Source of the DNA: Hyphomicrobiales bacterium
Lineage (GTDB): Bacteria; Pseudomonadota; Alphaproteobacteria; Rhizobiales; Beijerinckiaceae
NCBI GenBank assembly: GCA_900470775.1
Contig: UCBZ01000050.1
Location: 1 to 64,000 of the forward strand
Direction of reading: 5' to 3'
Length of the DNA: 64,000 bases
The translations under genes were made by a program, and so were the position numbers. Below are positions 18,555-26,809 of this stretch, piece after piece; the first letter of the stretch is position 1; every line of letters starts with the position of its first letter. The notes below the pieces were generated by a model, which saw only the letters and a program-made list of their open reading frames with translations, made no database searches and was not told the origin of the DNA.

Positions 18555-19889
18555 TCAGCCGAAGGCCGACAGGGCAATGACGCGGCCCGCATCCGGGGCC
18601 TCGTCGAGGCGCCAAAGCGCGTCCAGTAGCGGCTCCGGATCGAAGCCGGGGCAGCCATAGCCGGCCAGCGTCCGGAACTTCTCCGAGATCTCGGCGTCCG
18701 ACAGGGGGTTGTCTGTGCTGCCGCGCGCCGCCTTCACGACATGGTCGAGCACCGTGCCATCGACCAGCGTGATCTCGACGCGCGCGCCGTCGACGCTGTG
18801 GCCGGCCTCCTGATGAACCGAGACCTTGCCGCGCAGCGCCAGCACGTCCTGCGCCTTGACGCGCTCGTCGCTGAACTGCGTGACCCCGGCGCGGCCGTCG
18901 ATCCAGGCGACCGCGACCGCATGCTGGGCGCTGACCTGCGCCTCGCGGCCGGTGGTGACGGCGGGGCGGTCGGCCCGCTCGCCGAGCAGGGGATGGCCGA
19001 GCACGCGGATGCCGGCGATGCGCTCCGGCGGAACATGGCTCTGCTCGCGGAGGCTGAGCACGGCGTCGATGACCGGGTTCAGCACGACGCCGCAGGGATA
19101 GGGTTTGTAGGTGTTGCGCAGCAATTCCCAGCGCTCGCCCAGCCCTTCGGTTAGGCCGGCGAGATCAGGGTCGCTGCCCATGACCTGCAGGAATCCGCGC
19201 GGCCCCTCGAGCGGCCGTTCCGGTCCTTCGACGCCGTTCTGCGCCAGCAGCGCCGCCAGCAGCCCTCCCCGCGCCGATTGGCCGACGCCGACGCTCTTGG
19301 CCATGGTGCCAAGCGTCTCGACCAGCCCGCAGGATTGCGCCGAGGCGTTGCCGAGCGCCCAGAGCATGCGCGTCTCGTCGAGGCCGAGGACCTTGCCGAT
19401 GGCGGCCGCCGCGCCAAAGACGCCGCAGGTCGCGGTGATGTGCCAGCCCTTCTTGTAATGGAAGGGCGAGACGGCATTGCCGAGCCGGCACTCGATCTCG
19501 ACGCCCAGGATGAAGGCGTGGAGCAGGTCCGCGCCGCTCATCGGCCGCCGCTGCGCGAAGGCGAAGAGTGGCGGCGCCACCGGAGCAGAGGGATGGATGA
19601 TGGTGCCGGGATGGGTATCGTCGAAATCGAAGACATTGCCGGCGAGCGCATTGACGAAGGCGGCGTCGAGGCAATTCAGCTGCTCGCGCCGGCCGATGAT
19701 CGTCGCCTCCGCCGGCGCCGAGAACGGCGCCAGCGTCCCGGCTGTGCGCCGCGTGGCCGCATCGCTGGAGCCACCGAGCGCCGTGCCGATGACATTGACG
19801 ACGGAGCGCTTCGCCTCATGGCGCAACGCCTCGGGCATGTCCCGCCATTGCGAGTCGACGACGAAGCGGGAAAGGCTGCGGGAGATCAT
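18555..19889 (-). CDS. MmgE/PrpD family protein (copy 2)
   Basis: This encodes 444 residues of the MmgE/PrpD fold, with FDFDDTHPGTIIHPSAPVAP (the active-site D-D-T-H segment), CGVFGAAAAIGKVLGLDE and GNASAQSCGLVETLGTMAKS. The DDTH segment is better preserved than in copy 1, where HGLVREDMHAGSISHHG replaces it, so the two copies probably act on different substrates. Family reactions are dehydration, decarboxylation or epimerisation of di- and tricarboxylates. It precedes no other enzyme gene; its start is 34 bases after the stop of the TRAP permease gene, so the two are probably co-transcribed. Confidence 0.87.
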   Translation of the reverse strand: MISRSLSRFVVDSQWRDMPEALRHEAKRSVVNVIGTALGGSSDAATRRTAGTLAPFSAPAEATIIGRREQLNCLDAAFVNALAGNVFDFDDTHPGTIIHPSAPVAPPLFAFAQRRPMSGADLLHAFILGVEIECRLGNAVSPFHYKKGWHITATCGVFGAAAAIGKVLGLDETRMLWALGNASAQSCGLVETLGTMAKSVGVGQSARGGLLAALLAQNGVEGPERPLEGPRGFLQVMGSDPDLAGLTEGLGERWELLRNTYKPYPCGVVLNPVIDAVLSLREQSHVPPERIAGIRVLGHPLLGERADRPAVTTGREAQVSAQHAVAVAWIDGRAGVTQFSDERVKAQDVLALRGKVSVHQEAGHSVDGARVEITLVDGTVLDHVVKAARGSTDNPLSDAEISEKFRTLAGYGCPGFDPEPLLDALWRLDEAPDAGRVIALSAFG

Positions 19890-19923
19890 GCGGAGCTCTC
19901 GGTAAAAGGAGGGATCTTGTGAC

Positions 19924-21984
19924 TCACCCGACCTGCTTCGGCAGCCAGGTCACGATCCCCGGGAAGAAATACAGCAGCCAGATGAAGCCGAGCATGACGA
20001 AGATGTAGGGGATGACGCCATAGGCGATGTCGCGCAGCGAGACGTCGCTGCTCATGCCCTTGAGCACGAACAGCACGAGCCCCACCGGCGGTGTCACCAG
20101 TCCGATCTCGACCAGCAGCACCAGCACGACGCCGAACCAGATCGGGTCGAGGCCGATCGAGACGATGACCGGGAAGGTGACGCTCAGCGTCATCAGCATC
20201 ATCGCGATCGATTCGATGAAGCAGCCGAGGATCAGGTAGATGCCGACGATGATCGCGAAGACCAGCCAGGGCGCGAGGTTGGCATCGGTGACGAGCTGCA
20301 CCATGGCGCGCGGCAGGCGCAGATAGTCGAAGACCCAGCTCATGATCGCCGCGCCGACGACGATCAGCATGATGAAGGCCGTGACCTTCACCGTGTCGAT
20401 CAGGCAGGCATAGAAGCCGTCCCAGTCGAGCCGGCCGCGCTTCACCGCCATACCGAGCGCGGCGACCGCGCCGATCGCACCAGCCTCGGTCGGGGTTGCG
20501 ATGCCGAGATAAAGCGAGCCGAGCACGGCCGCGATCAGGAACAGGAAGGGCAGGACGCCGACCGTCGAGGTCAGCTTGCGGCTCCAGGAATAGGACTCGC
20601 CTTTCGGGATCGCGCTCGGCGAGACGAGACCCCAGACGAAGACCGTCACCATGAACAGCAGCGACAGCAGCAGGCCCGGGATGATGCCGGCGAGGAAAAG
20701 CTGCGTCACCGCGACGCCGACGACATTGCCATAGATGATCATTGCGATCGAGGGCGGGATCAGGATGCCCAGCGTCGCGCCGGCCGCGACGACGCCATAG
20801 GTCAGCCGTGGGCTGTAGCCGCGCCTGACCATCTCGGGCGCCGCGACGGAGCCGAGCGTCGCGGCGGTGGCGAGGCTCGAGCCGCAGACTGCGGCGAAGG
20901 TCGCCGACGCCGCGACGCTGGCATGGGCGAGGCCGCCCGGCGTCTTGCCGAACCAGGTGACGAGCGCGTCGAAGAGTTCGGTGGTGATGCCGCTGCGCAC
21001 GAGCAACGCCCCCATCAGCACGAAGCTCGGCACCGCCGTCAGCGTGAAGCTGTTGATGCTGGTCCAGGAACGATCGGCCAGCACGGGCAACTGCGTCTGC
21101 GGCAGCAGGAAATAGAGCCCGAGCAGGCCGACGATGCCCATGGCGAAGGCGACGCGCACGCCGGTGAAGAGCAGCACCAGCAGGGTGAGGCCGAGCAGGC
21201 TCCCGAGCCAGAGCAGCGAGGTGCCGCGCGAAGAATAGAAGATCAGGGCAAGGCTGCCGAAGGCGAGCACCGTCGCGGCGGCGATGCGCCAGCCGCTCCA
21301 GGCCACCATCGCGACGATGATGGAAGCGCAGATCAGGATGGTGCCCCAGTCGAAGCGCGTGCCGGGAATGCGCCAGTCCGAGCGGCCCATGACCGTAAGG
21401 GCGAGCATCAGCGACAGCGCGACGGCGGGAACGATCCATTGCGCGGCGACCGAGCGCGGCGGCCGCAGTTCATGGAGATCGCGCAGGATGGCGACCGCAA
21501 AGAGGATCAGCCCCAGCGTCATCGGAATTTGCGGCAGCCATTGCGGCGTGCCGAGCAGGCCCCAGTCGCGGGCGCCGTGGACATATTCGAGGAAGGTGAA
21601 GCGCGCCGTGTGCCAGGCGGCGAAGACGACGAAGACGAGGCCGAGCCAGAGCGTCACCAGTTCGAGGCGGGTGCGCCAGGGCTTCGGGACGGCATCGACC
21701 AGGATCTCGACCTGGATATGGGCATTGGCGCGCTGGGCCGGCGCCATGCCGAAAAAGACGATCGCGACGAAGAGATAGGTCCCGATCTCGGTCACCCAGC
21801 TCGTCGGCTCGTTGAAGACATAGCGCGAGATCACCTCGAAGACGACCACAGACGTCATCACCACCAGCGCCAGCGCGCCAACGAAGCCGCCGAGATCGGA
21901 GAGCCGGTCGATGCCGCGGATAACCGGGGAGCGCGGCTCCGAGAGGGAATGCAGCGATCCCGTCGCCACCATCGCGTCGGCCAT
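19924..21984 (-). CDS. Fused TRAP transporter permease DctQ-DctM
   Basis: This encodes 686 residues. An N-terminal DctQ-like unit (about 25-180) has four segments and the motif EVISRYVFNEPTSWVTEIGTYLF. A middle section of about 90 residues with extra hydrophobic segments leads to a DctM unit (about 250-686) with SWTSINSFTLTAVPSFVLMGAL, TFAAVCGSSLATAATLGSVA, GYSPRLTYGVVAAGATLGILIPPS and TPTEAGAIGAVAALG. TRAP transporters import organic acids with a sodium gradient. ATG 21984 is preferred (GGGAG upstream) over a longer frame from 22098. The binding protein is encoded divergently at 22171. Confidence 0.92.
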   Translation of the reverse strand: MADAMVATGSLHSLSEPRSPVIRGIDRLSDLGGFVGALALVVMTSVVVFEVISRYVFNEPTSWVTEIGTYLFVAIVFFGMAPAQRANAHIQVEILVDAVPKPWRTRLELVTLWLGLVFVVFAAWHTARFTFLEYVHGARDWGLLGTPQWLPQIPMTLGLILFAVAILRDLHELRPPRSVAAQWIVPAVALSLMLALTVMGRSDWRIPGTRFDWGTILICASIIVAMVAWSGWRIAAATVLAFGSLALIFYSSRGTSLLWLGSLLGLTLLVLLFTGVRVAFAMGIVGLLGLYFLLPQTQLPVLADRSWTSINSFTLTAVPSFVLMGALLVRSGITTELFDALVTWFGKTPGGLAHASVAASATFAAVCGSSLATAATLGSVAAPEMVRRGYSPRLTYGVVAAGATLGILIPPSIAMIIYGNVVGVAVTQLFLAGIIPGLLLSLLFMVTVFVWGLVSPSAIPKGESYSWSRKLTSTVGVLPFLFLIAAVLGSLYLGIATPTEAGAIGAVAALGMAVKRGRLDWDGFYACLIDTVKVTAFIMLIVVGAAIMSWVFDYLRLPRAMVQLVTDANLAPWLVFAIIVGIYLILGCFIESIAMMLMTLSVTFPVIVSIGLDPIWFGVVLVLLVEIGLVTPPVGLVLFVLKGMSSDVSLRDIAYGVIPYIFVMLGFIWLLYFFPGIVTWLPKQVG

Positions 21985-22054
21985 AGGCGTATCTCCCGAA
22001 ATCTCTTGTTGAAGCCGCGTTAGCACGGCGTCTGATTGACACGCAATCCTACTG

Positions 22055-22067
22055 TCATATTGTATGA
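22055..22067. promoter_or_regulatory. Operator candidate TCATA-TTG-TATGA between TRAP genes
   Basis: A perfect 5-base inverted repeat with a 3-base spacer, AT-rich in GC-rich DNA, lies midway between the divergent TRAP permease and binding-protein genes. It contains ATTGTATGA, also found at 16837-16845, and both sites are followed within a few bases by ATGACGG or a near match. A shared regulator, most simply the GntR/FCD protein at 23355, is implied. Confidence 0.5.
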
Positions 22068-22170
22068 TTGGATGACGGGTCGCAATATCCATGACCAATC
22101 CGGCCGGCTGTCATCAACAGGGCGGGCGCCACGTTCCGCCGTCGAATTTTCGGATCCATGGGAGGGTTTC

Positions 22171-23223
22171 ATGCTGATTTCCACACAGGCGGCCGGGCCA
22201 CGCCATAGCCGTCATCTGCTCGCCGCCGTGCTGGGCACAACCTTCGCCCTCAGTGGTGCGAGCCTGGCGCAGGCGCAGAAGATCGACCTGACGATGGGCA
22301 TCATCGTTTCGCCGGGCGACGCCTATTCCGCGATGACGGCGAGCGTGCCGGAGCGCATCGCCAAGGCGACGAACGGCCGGGTCTCGGTCACCGTCAGCGA
22401 TTCCCTCGTCGCCCCCGCGCAGATCGCGTCCGCCGTGCGCGACGGCCGCCTGCCGATGTCAGCCTCGCTGCACACCTATCTGGCTGCCGACGAGCCACGC
22501 ATGGGTATCTTCAACCTGCCCGGGCTGATCAACAACATCGAGGAATACCAGAAGGTGCGCGACGCCTTCTGGGCCAAGGACGTCGCCAGGATCTGGGAGG
22601 AGAAATGGGGCGCGATCGTGCTCGCGGAGGGCGCCTGGTGCCCGACCCGCCTGTTCTCGAAGACGCCGATCCGCACCGTCGAGGACTTCAAGAACAAGCG
22701 CCTGCGCGTGCATAACCCGCAGACGGCGGCGCAGATGAACGCGCTCGGCGCCAAGCCGACGCCGATGGCCACCACCGAGATCATGCCGGCGCTGGAGCGC
22801 GGCGTCATCGACGGCGTCTTCATCTCGACCTGCGTCGGCGGCGCGATGGAGTTCTGGCGGCTGGCCAAGAACGTTCAGGACTGGGGCGTCGGCGCCATCA
22901 CCGGCTGGGCCATCCTGATCAACAAGGCGGAATGGGAGGGCATGCCGGCCGATGTCCGCGCGCAGGTGAAAAGCGCGATGGACGGGCTGCAGAAGGACGC
23001 CTTCGGGACCTACAACGCCTTCGTCCAGACCGCCCTCGACAACATGAAGAAGAACGGCGTCGAGCCGTGGAGCGCCTCGGAAGCGGAGCGTGCCACCCTC
23101 AACGACCCGAAATTCGCCAAGGCCGCCTATGACAGCTGGCTCGGCCGCGCCAAGGAACTCGGCATCGACGGGCCGGCCTATGTCAACCAGGTCCGGCAAG
23201 CGCTGGGCAAGCCGACGCAGTGA
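22171..23223 (+). CDS. TRAP transporter substrate-binding protein (DctP family)
   Basis: This encodes 350 residues. A signal peptide covers about 1-34 (HLLAAVLGTTFALSGASLAQ). The family Arg that clamps the substrate carboxylate lies in the segment EDFKNKRLRVHNPQTAAQMNALGAKP, followed by ATTEIMPALERGVIDGV. A GGAGG four bases upstream fixes the start at ATG 22171; a longer frame from 22036 crosses the promoter. The ligand is an organic acid by family. It forms one transport system with the divergent fused permease and is followed 131 bases later by the GntR gene. Confidence 0.92.
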   Translation: MLISTQAAGPRHSRHLLAAVLGTTFALSGASLAQAQKIDLTMGIIVSPGDAYSAMTASVPERIAKATNGRVSVTVSDSLVAPAQIASAVRDGRLPMSASLHTYLAADEPRMGIFNLPGLINNIEEYQKVRDAFWAKDVARIWEEKWGAIVLAEGAWCPTRLFSKTPIRTVEDFKNKRLRVHNPQTAAQMNALGAKPTPMATTEIMPALERGVIDGVFISTCVGGAMEFWRLAKNVQDWGVGAITGWAILINKAEWEGMPADVRAQVKSAMDGLQKDAFGTYNAFVQTALDNMKKNGVEPWSASEAERATLNDPKFAKAAYDSWLGRAKELGIDGPAYVNQVRQALGKPTQ

Positions 23224-23354
23224 ACTCCAGCGCCGGCGGGCATGCGGGCTTTGGCTCCTGCCTGCCGGTGCAGCTGCGATTATGCGCGATCACGGGCCTG
23301 GGCTAGGATAGCGACGCCGAATGTGACAATGGCCTTTGGAGTCGGACAGGGAGC

Positions 23355-24050
23355 ATGCGGACGGTGATGAATGATGCGGGGTTTCCGGAGCGCGACTTCC
23401 GCGTCGAGCGCGTGGCGGCACCGCTGCGCCACAGCGTCACCGAGAATATCCGCTATGCCATCGCCACCGGACGCTTCAAGGGCGGCGAACGCCTGCCGGA
23501 GCGCGAACTCTGCGAACTGACCGGGGTCAGCCGCACCCTGATTCGCGAGGCGCTGCGCCAGCTCGAATCGGAAGGGCTGATCGAGGTCGTGCCGCATCGC
23601 GGCCCGGTGGTCGCCTCGCTGTCCGCCGATCAGGCGCGCGACATCTACGAGGTCCGCATCCAGCTCGAGGGTCTCGCCTGCAAGCTCTTCGCCGAGAAGG
23701 CCACGGAGGCGCAGCGCACGGCATTGAAGCAGGCCTTCGAGAAGCTGCGCGCCTCCTTCGACATTCCCGACCCGATGGCCCGGCTCGACGCCAAGAACAA
23801 ATTCTACGACTGCCTGATCGAGGGCTCCGGCAATGGTGCGCTCGGCCTCAGCCTGAAGATGCTCAACGCCCGGATCATGCTGCTGCGGGCGACGTCCCTG
23901 CAGGCTCCGGGGCGCAGCAAGGAGAGCATGCGCGAACTGGCCGATTTGATGGAAGCGCTGGACTCGCGCGACGGCGAAGCTGCCGCGCGCGCCGCGACGC
24001 GCCACGTCGAGAGCGCCGCCAGGGCCGCCATGTTTTTCCTCAAAGGCTGA
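23355..24050 (+). CDS. GntR family regulator, FCD-type
   Basis: This encodes 231 residues. The winged HTH is at about 28-88 (RHSVTENIRYAIATGRFKGG, then RELCELTGVSRTLIREALRQL). The C-terminal helical FCD domain (about 100-225) has the metal-site Asp/His pattern in part (MARLDAKNKFYDCLIEGSG and ATRHVESA). FCD regulators bind organic acids and usually repress nearby catabolic operons. GGGAG precedes ATG 23355. It closes the catabolic region and is the natural candidate to bind the ATTGTATGA sites at 16837 and 22059. Confidence 0.9.
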   Translation: MRTVMNDAGFPERDFRVERVAAPLRHSVTENIRYAIATGRFKGGERLPERELCELTGVSRTLIREALRQLESEGLIEVVPHRGPVVASLSADQARDIYEVRIQLEGLACKLFAEKATEAQRTALKQAFEKLRASFDIPDPMARLDAKNKFYDCLIEGSGNGALGLSLKMLNARIMLLRATSLQAPGRSKESMRELADLMEALDSRDGEAAARAATRHVESAARAAMFFLKG

Positions 24051-24178
24051 TCCGGACGCCACCATATCTTTCCGCTCGACCCGCTCCCGTTGACCGAGTC
24101 TTCCTGCCCATTCAGGTCTTGAAAGGCACCCTTTTCGCTCACAAATCTGATCGGCAGATTGTTCCTGGGGAGAGCGAA

Positions 24179-24427
24179 ATGCCATTCTCAAAACTGGCGA
24201 ATCCGATCGAGGTTGCGCTGGCCCGTGCAGCGCTGGATCGTGCCTGGGCGGAGCTCAAAGATGATCCGGACCTTATGCTCGGGAGCGACGAAGCGGAGCG
24301 GCTGCGGCTTGCCGGAATCGTTGCCGGCCTGGCCCCGCTGGCGATCGATGAAGACGATCTGGTCGCCAATGCCATCGACCACTTTGTCCAGGGCTGCCGG
24401 AACCAGTCGCCTCGTCTGGCGTCTTGA
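24179..24427 (+). CDS. Small protein of unknown function
   Basis: This encodes 82 residues, helical and acidic (MPFSKLANPIEVALARAALD, then AGIVAGLAPLAIDEDDLVANAID). There is no signal peptide or membrane segment. ATG 24179 is chosen because GGGGAGAG lies 5-12 bases upstream; a longer frame from 24119 has no such site. I recognise no family. Codon usage supports coding, and it stands first in a cluster of small, perhaps stress-related genes reaching to the cold-shock gene. Confidence 0.55.
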   Translation: MPFSKLANPIEVALARAALDRAWAELKDDPDLMLGSDEAERLRLAGIVAGLAPLAIDEDDLVANAIDHFVQGCRNQSPRLAS

Positions 24428-24522
24428 GAGTGTGCCGGTTCTCTGGCGCCATGCGGTGTGTGTCGCTTCCCAATGGCCGGGCACTGCCGCATGATCAATC
24501 CCCTGGCAAGGACGAGCATCCG

Positions 24523-24777
24523 ATGGACATCGTTGTGACGCAGACCGGCCTCGGCGCCTGGACGCTTGTCGACCTGCTGGGCCGCCATATGGGCGTCGTG
24601 GAGGAAATAGCGGGCGATGAGTACCGGATCGCCCCTGGCGAACGCGTCGCGGAATCCCTGCGCGCGATGAAGCATGGCCCCTTCGCCACGCTCGACAAGG
24701 CGCTCTCCGAGATCGAGACCTTCACCCGCTCGACATGCCGGATTGCGCCGACGGACGTGCCCCAGGCGGTAGCCTGA
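24523..24777 (+). CDS. Small protein of unknown function
   Basis: This encodes 84 residues, soluble, beginning MDIVVTQTGLGAWTLVDLLG, with EYRIAPGERVAESLRAMKHG and a C-terminal helix LDKALSEIETFTRSTC. AAGGACG precedes ATG 24523; the longer frame from 24424 runs through non-coding-like sequence. A GGAAC-N16-CGTC sequence at 24399-24423, inside the preceding gene, is a weak match to an EcfG promoter. The function is unknown. Confidence 0.55.
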   Translation: MDIVVTQTGLGAWTLVDLLGRHMGVVEEIAGDEYRIAPGERVAESLRAMKHGPFATLDKALSEIETFTRSTCRIAPTDVPQAVA

Positions 24778-24810
24778 CGCCGTCGCGCCACCTGCCGCAT
24801 TTACTTCCCG

Positions 24811-25347
24811 CTAGGCCTGAAGCAGGCGATATTTCCGGTGTTCCATGCAGGAATTCACGACGGCGACATAGCCCTGCATCGCTCTCTCCTGAGTCTCGGC
24901 CGCATTGGCAGCCGTTCCTTCGCCGACCGACTGAAGCGCATTGGTGGCACCGGCCAGCACATGAGCCTGACGGAAACCTGGCACGGGGATGAAGCTTGCG
25001 AGCGCGCCGACGGTCTGGATGGCCGTACCGGTCTGCTGGGTCTGCGCGGCGCGGCGCGCGGCGGCCTCATGCGGTGCGGCCTCCGCCCGGCACTCCAGAA
25101 GATCCTTTCTCAACTTGGCGGGGTTCACCCGGCGCGTGTCGACCACTGGCTCGTAGAGTGGCGTCGCGGCAGCAATCTGGGCGTCTGACGGCAGGTTCGG
25201 AGGCGGTCCGGCCGGCATTCCACCTGTCGGACCAGAAGATGCCAACGCCGCCGGCGCCGTGGATGGCAGAGTAGTCTCGGCTGTCTGTGACGTTTGATTG
25301 CAGCCGGCCAGCATCAGCCCGCAAACCGCGGCCAAAAAGACTTTCAT
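24811..25347 (-). CDS. Lipoprotein of unknown function
   Basis: This encodes 178 residues. Residues 1-17 are a lipoprotein signal with lipobox LAGC (MKVFLAAVCGLMLAGC), so Cys17 should be acylated. A Thr/Ser/Pro-rich linker (about 18-65) precedes a helical domain (TPLYEPVVDTRRVNPAKLRK, then LLECRAEAAPHEAAARR) and an alanine-rich, glycine-zipper-like stretch (TAIQTVGALASFIPVPG, VLAGATNALQSVGEGTAAN). It ends with a Cys-containing helix (VVNSCMEHRKYRLLQA), so the two mature cysteines may pair. ATG 25347 has GGGGAG upstream; a 61-residue longer frame is implausible. The function is unknown, probably envelope-related. Confidence 0.8.
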   Translation of the reverse strand: MKVFLAAVCGLMLAGCNQTSQTAETTLPSTAPAALASSGPTGGMPAGPPPNLPSDAQIAAATPLYEPVVDTRRVNPAKLRKDLLECRAEAAPHEAAARRAAQTQQTGTAIQTVGALASFIPVPGFRQAHVLAGATNALQSVGEGTAANAAETQERAMQGYVAVVNSCMEHRKYRLLQA

Positions 25348-25606
25348 GATTTCGCTCCCCAACACCGCATCTTTACGTGTGCTCCAGAGGAGAATGCACG
25401 ACGTTAGGGAAATCGCAACCATGTTGGCGCGCCGAGAGTTAACGCGTGATTGCGCAATCCACTGGTTCCGTTCGGGACGAGAACACCGAAAAGCGATCAC
25501 CCCGCGATGCGACGCGGGTTGCCGATCCACCGACCATCGACAGCGCGAACGAGGCTGACGCCGTTCACCATGAGGGAGCGCAAGCGGAACTCAACCAGAA
25601 ATCGAA

Positions 25607-25632
25607 GGAACATTTCTTCTCTCCCATAGGTT
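25607..25632 (+). promoter_or_regulatory. Weak EcfG-type promoter candidate
   Basis: GGAAC (25607-25611), a 17-base spacer and GGTT (25629-25632) resemble the alphaproteobacterial general-stress consensus GGAAC-N16/17-CGTT with one mismatch. It lies 18 bases before the start of the small gene at 25651. The rest of the 300-base gap 25348-25650 shows no other feature. Confidence 0.35.
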
Positions 25633-25650
25633 GATTGTATGGAGGACCGA

Positions 25651-25926
25651 ATGTTCAAACAAGGTTCCATCGCATTTTTCAGCGAGAATAGTTTCGTCAG
25701 ATCGCGTTTGACTGGCGCAATGATTGCCAAGAATTCCGAAGCGTTTCGCCACGAACGGGAAATCGAGTTTCTTTGCTCGCTCTCCCCGGATGGGCTGGAC
25801 GATATTCTGAATGGCTTTGGCCGCAACACCTGCCTGCAAGACAGCCTTGCTGCCTTGCGGAGGCCGATCGAGCTTAATGTGCTTCGATCCGAGATCGCCC
25901 GGTTCCGCGCCTTCTCGGTGACGTGA
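25651..25926 (+). CDS. Small protein of unknown function
   Basis: This encodes 91 residues. ATG 25651 is chosen over ATG 25639 because GGAGG sits five bases before it. The sequence (MFKQGSIAFFSENSFVRSRL, EIEFLCSLSPDGLDDILNGF, IELNVLRSEIARFRAFSVT) is soluble and mixed alpha/beta, with lower GC at third positions than its neighbours, which may indicate transfer. No family is recognised. Its stop is followed after seven bases by a 35-codon gene with which it should be co-translated. Confidence 0.5.
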   Translation: MFKQGSIAFFSENSFVRSRLTGAMIAKNSEAFRHEREIEFLCSLSPDGLDDILNGFGRNTCLQDSLAALRRPIELNVLRSEIARFRAFSVT

Positions 25927-25933
25927 GGAAGCC

Positions 25934-26041
25934 ATGCACCACCTCGAGGTAAGACCACCCATCTGGCCGGAACTGGACGTCTGGCTGTGGGTCGCGATCA
26001 TCGTCGCGGTGTGGGGCTTTGGCAGCTTTACCCTGCGATAG
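25934..26041 (+). CDS. 35-residue single-pass membrane protein
   Basis: A short frame from ATG 25934 to TAG 26041 encodes 35 residues: a soluble head MHHLEVRPPIWPELD and one membrane span VWLWVAIIVAVWGFGSF ending in a positive charge (TLR). GAGGA lies within the last codons of the preceding gene, 5 bases before the ATG, so translation is probably coupled. Trp residues flank the span at both interfaces, as in real small membrane proteins. The function is unknown. Confidence 0.55.
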   Translation: MHHLEVRPPIWPELDVWLWVAIIVAVWGFGSFTLR

Positions 26042-26171
26042 CCCAGACGCTTCATCCGATGGTTGGCGATGGCGCGCAGCCGTCGATGCGATCCGCCTAC
26101 GCTCCTATCCCTGATATTCTGTCCGCGAATGCCTATATTCGCGACGAGGTAAAATCAGGAGGTCGAGGATT

Positions 26172-26690
26172 ATGACAACGGAACGCGCAGTGCTTGCCGG
26201 CGGTTGCTTCTGGGGCATGCAGGATCTGATCCGCCGCAGACCCGGCGTGATCTCGACCCGCGTCGGCTATTCCGGCGGCGAGGTGGCCAATGCGACCTAT
26301 CGCAATCATGGCAACCATGCCGAGGCGATCGAGATCGTGTTCGATCCGGCACAGACCAGCTACCGCGACCTGCTCGAGTTCTTTTTCCAGATTCACGACC
26401 CGTCGACACGCAACCGTCAGGGCAATGATGTCGGCGCGAGCTACCGCTCGGCGATCTTCTATGGCAGCGACGAGCAGAAGCGTGTTGCCGAGGATACCAT
26501 CGCCGATGTCGACGCCTCGGGTATCTGGCCCGGCAAGGTCGTGACCGAACTGGCGCCGGTGGGCGATTTCTGGGAGGCCGAGCCCGAGCACCAGGACTAC
26601 CTGGAGCGGCTTCCCTCCGGCTACACCTGCCACTTCCCGCGGCCGAACTGGACGCTGCCGAAGCGCGAGGACATCCGCCGCGCCGGATGA
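26172..26690 (+). CDS. msrA: Peptide methionine-S-sulfoxide reductase MsrA
   Basis: This encodes 172 residues. The catalytic motif GCFWG is at residues 11-15 (Cys12 is the nucleophile), followed by [58 protein letters not shown] and, near the end, [12 protein letters not shown], whose Cys may be the resolving residue. It reduces the S-epimer of methionine sulfoxide in proteins using thioredoxin. AGGAGG lies upstream of the ATG. It is placed among small, stress-type genes. Confidence 0.95.
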   Translation: MTTERAVLAGGCFWGMQDLIRRRPGVISTRVGYSGGEVANATYRNHGNHAEAIEIVFDPAQTSYRDLLEFFFQIHDPSTRNRQGNDVGASYRSAIFYGSDEQKRVAEDTIADVDASGIWPGKVVTELAPVGDFWEAEPEHQDYLERLPSGYTCHFPRPNWTLPKREDIRRAG

Positions 26691-26754
26691 GAGTTCTGCG
26701 GATCGCTGCAGCCCGGTTTGCCGCGGCGATCCGCACCATCGCGAAGCTATCCTT

Positions 26755-26779
26755 GGAACCTGAAGGCGACGCCTCCGTT
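26755..26779 (+). promoter_or_regulatory. EcfG-type (general stress response) promoter
   Basis: GGAAC (26755-26759), exactly 16 bases, then CGTT (26776-26779) is a full match to the alphaproteobacterial EcfG consensus. It lies 31 bases before the start of the small basic protein gene at 26810 and just after the msrA stop. Confidence 0.65.
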
Positions 26780-26809
26780 TTGCTGTGCAGGCAACACGAG
26801 GAGGCGCAG

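Noticed and set aside
19886..21439. Minus-strand ORF of 517 codons inside the TRAP region
   Set aside because: Same-strand alternative frame of the fused DctQM gene, Arg/Ala/His-rich without membrane spans.
22036..22170. Longer TRAP binding protein starting at 22036
   Set aside because: The extension crosses the promoter and operator palindrome and would bury the signal peptide; GGAGG precedes ATG 22171.
23231..23264. Inverted repeat after the TRAP binding-protein gene
   Set aside because: The arms CCGGCGGGCA and TGCCTGCCGG pair with one mismatch over a 14-base loop without a T-run; too weak to call a terminator.
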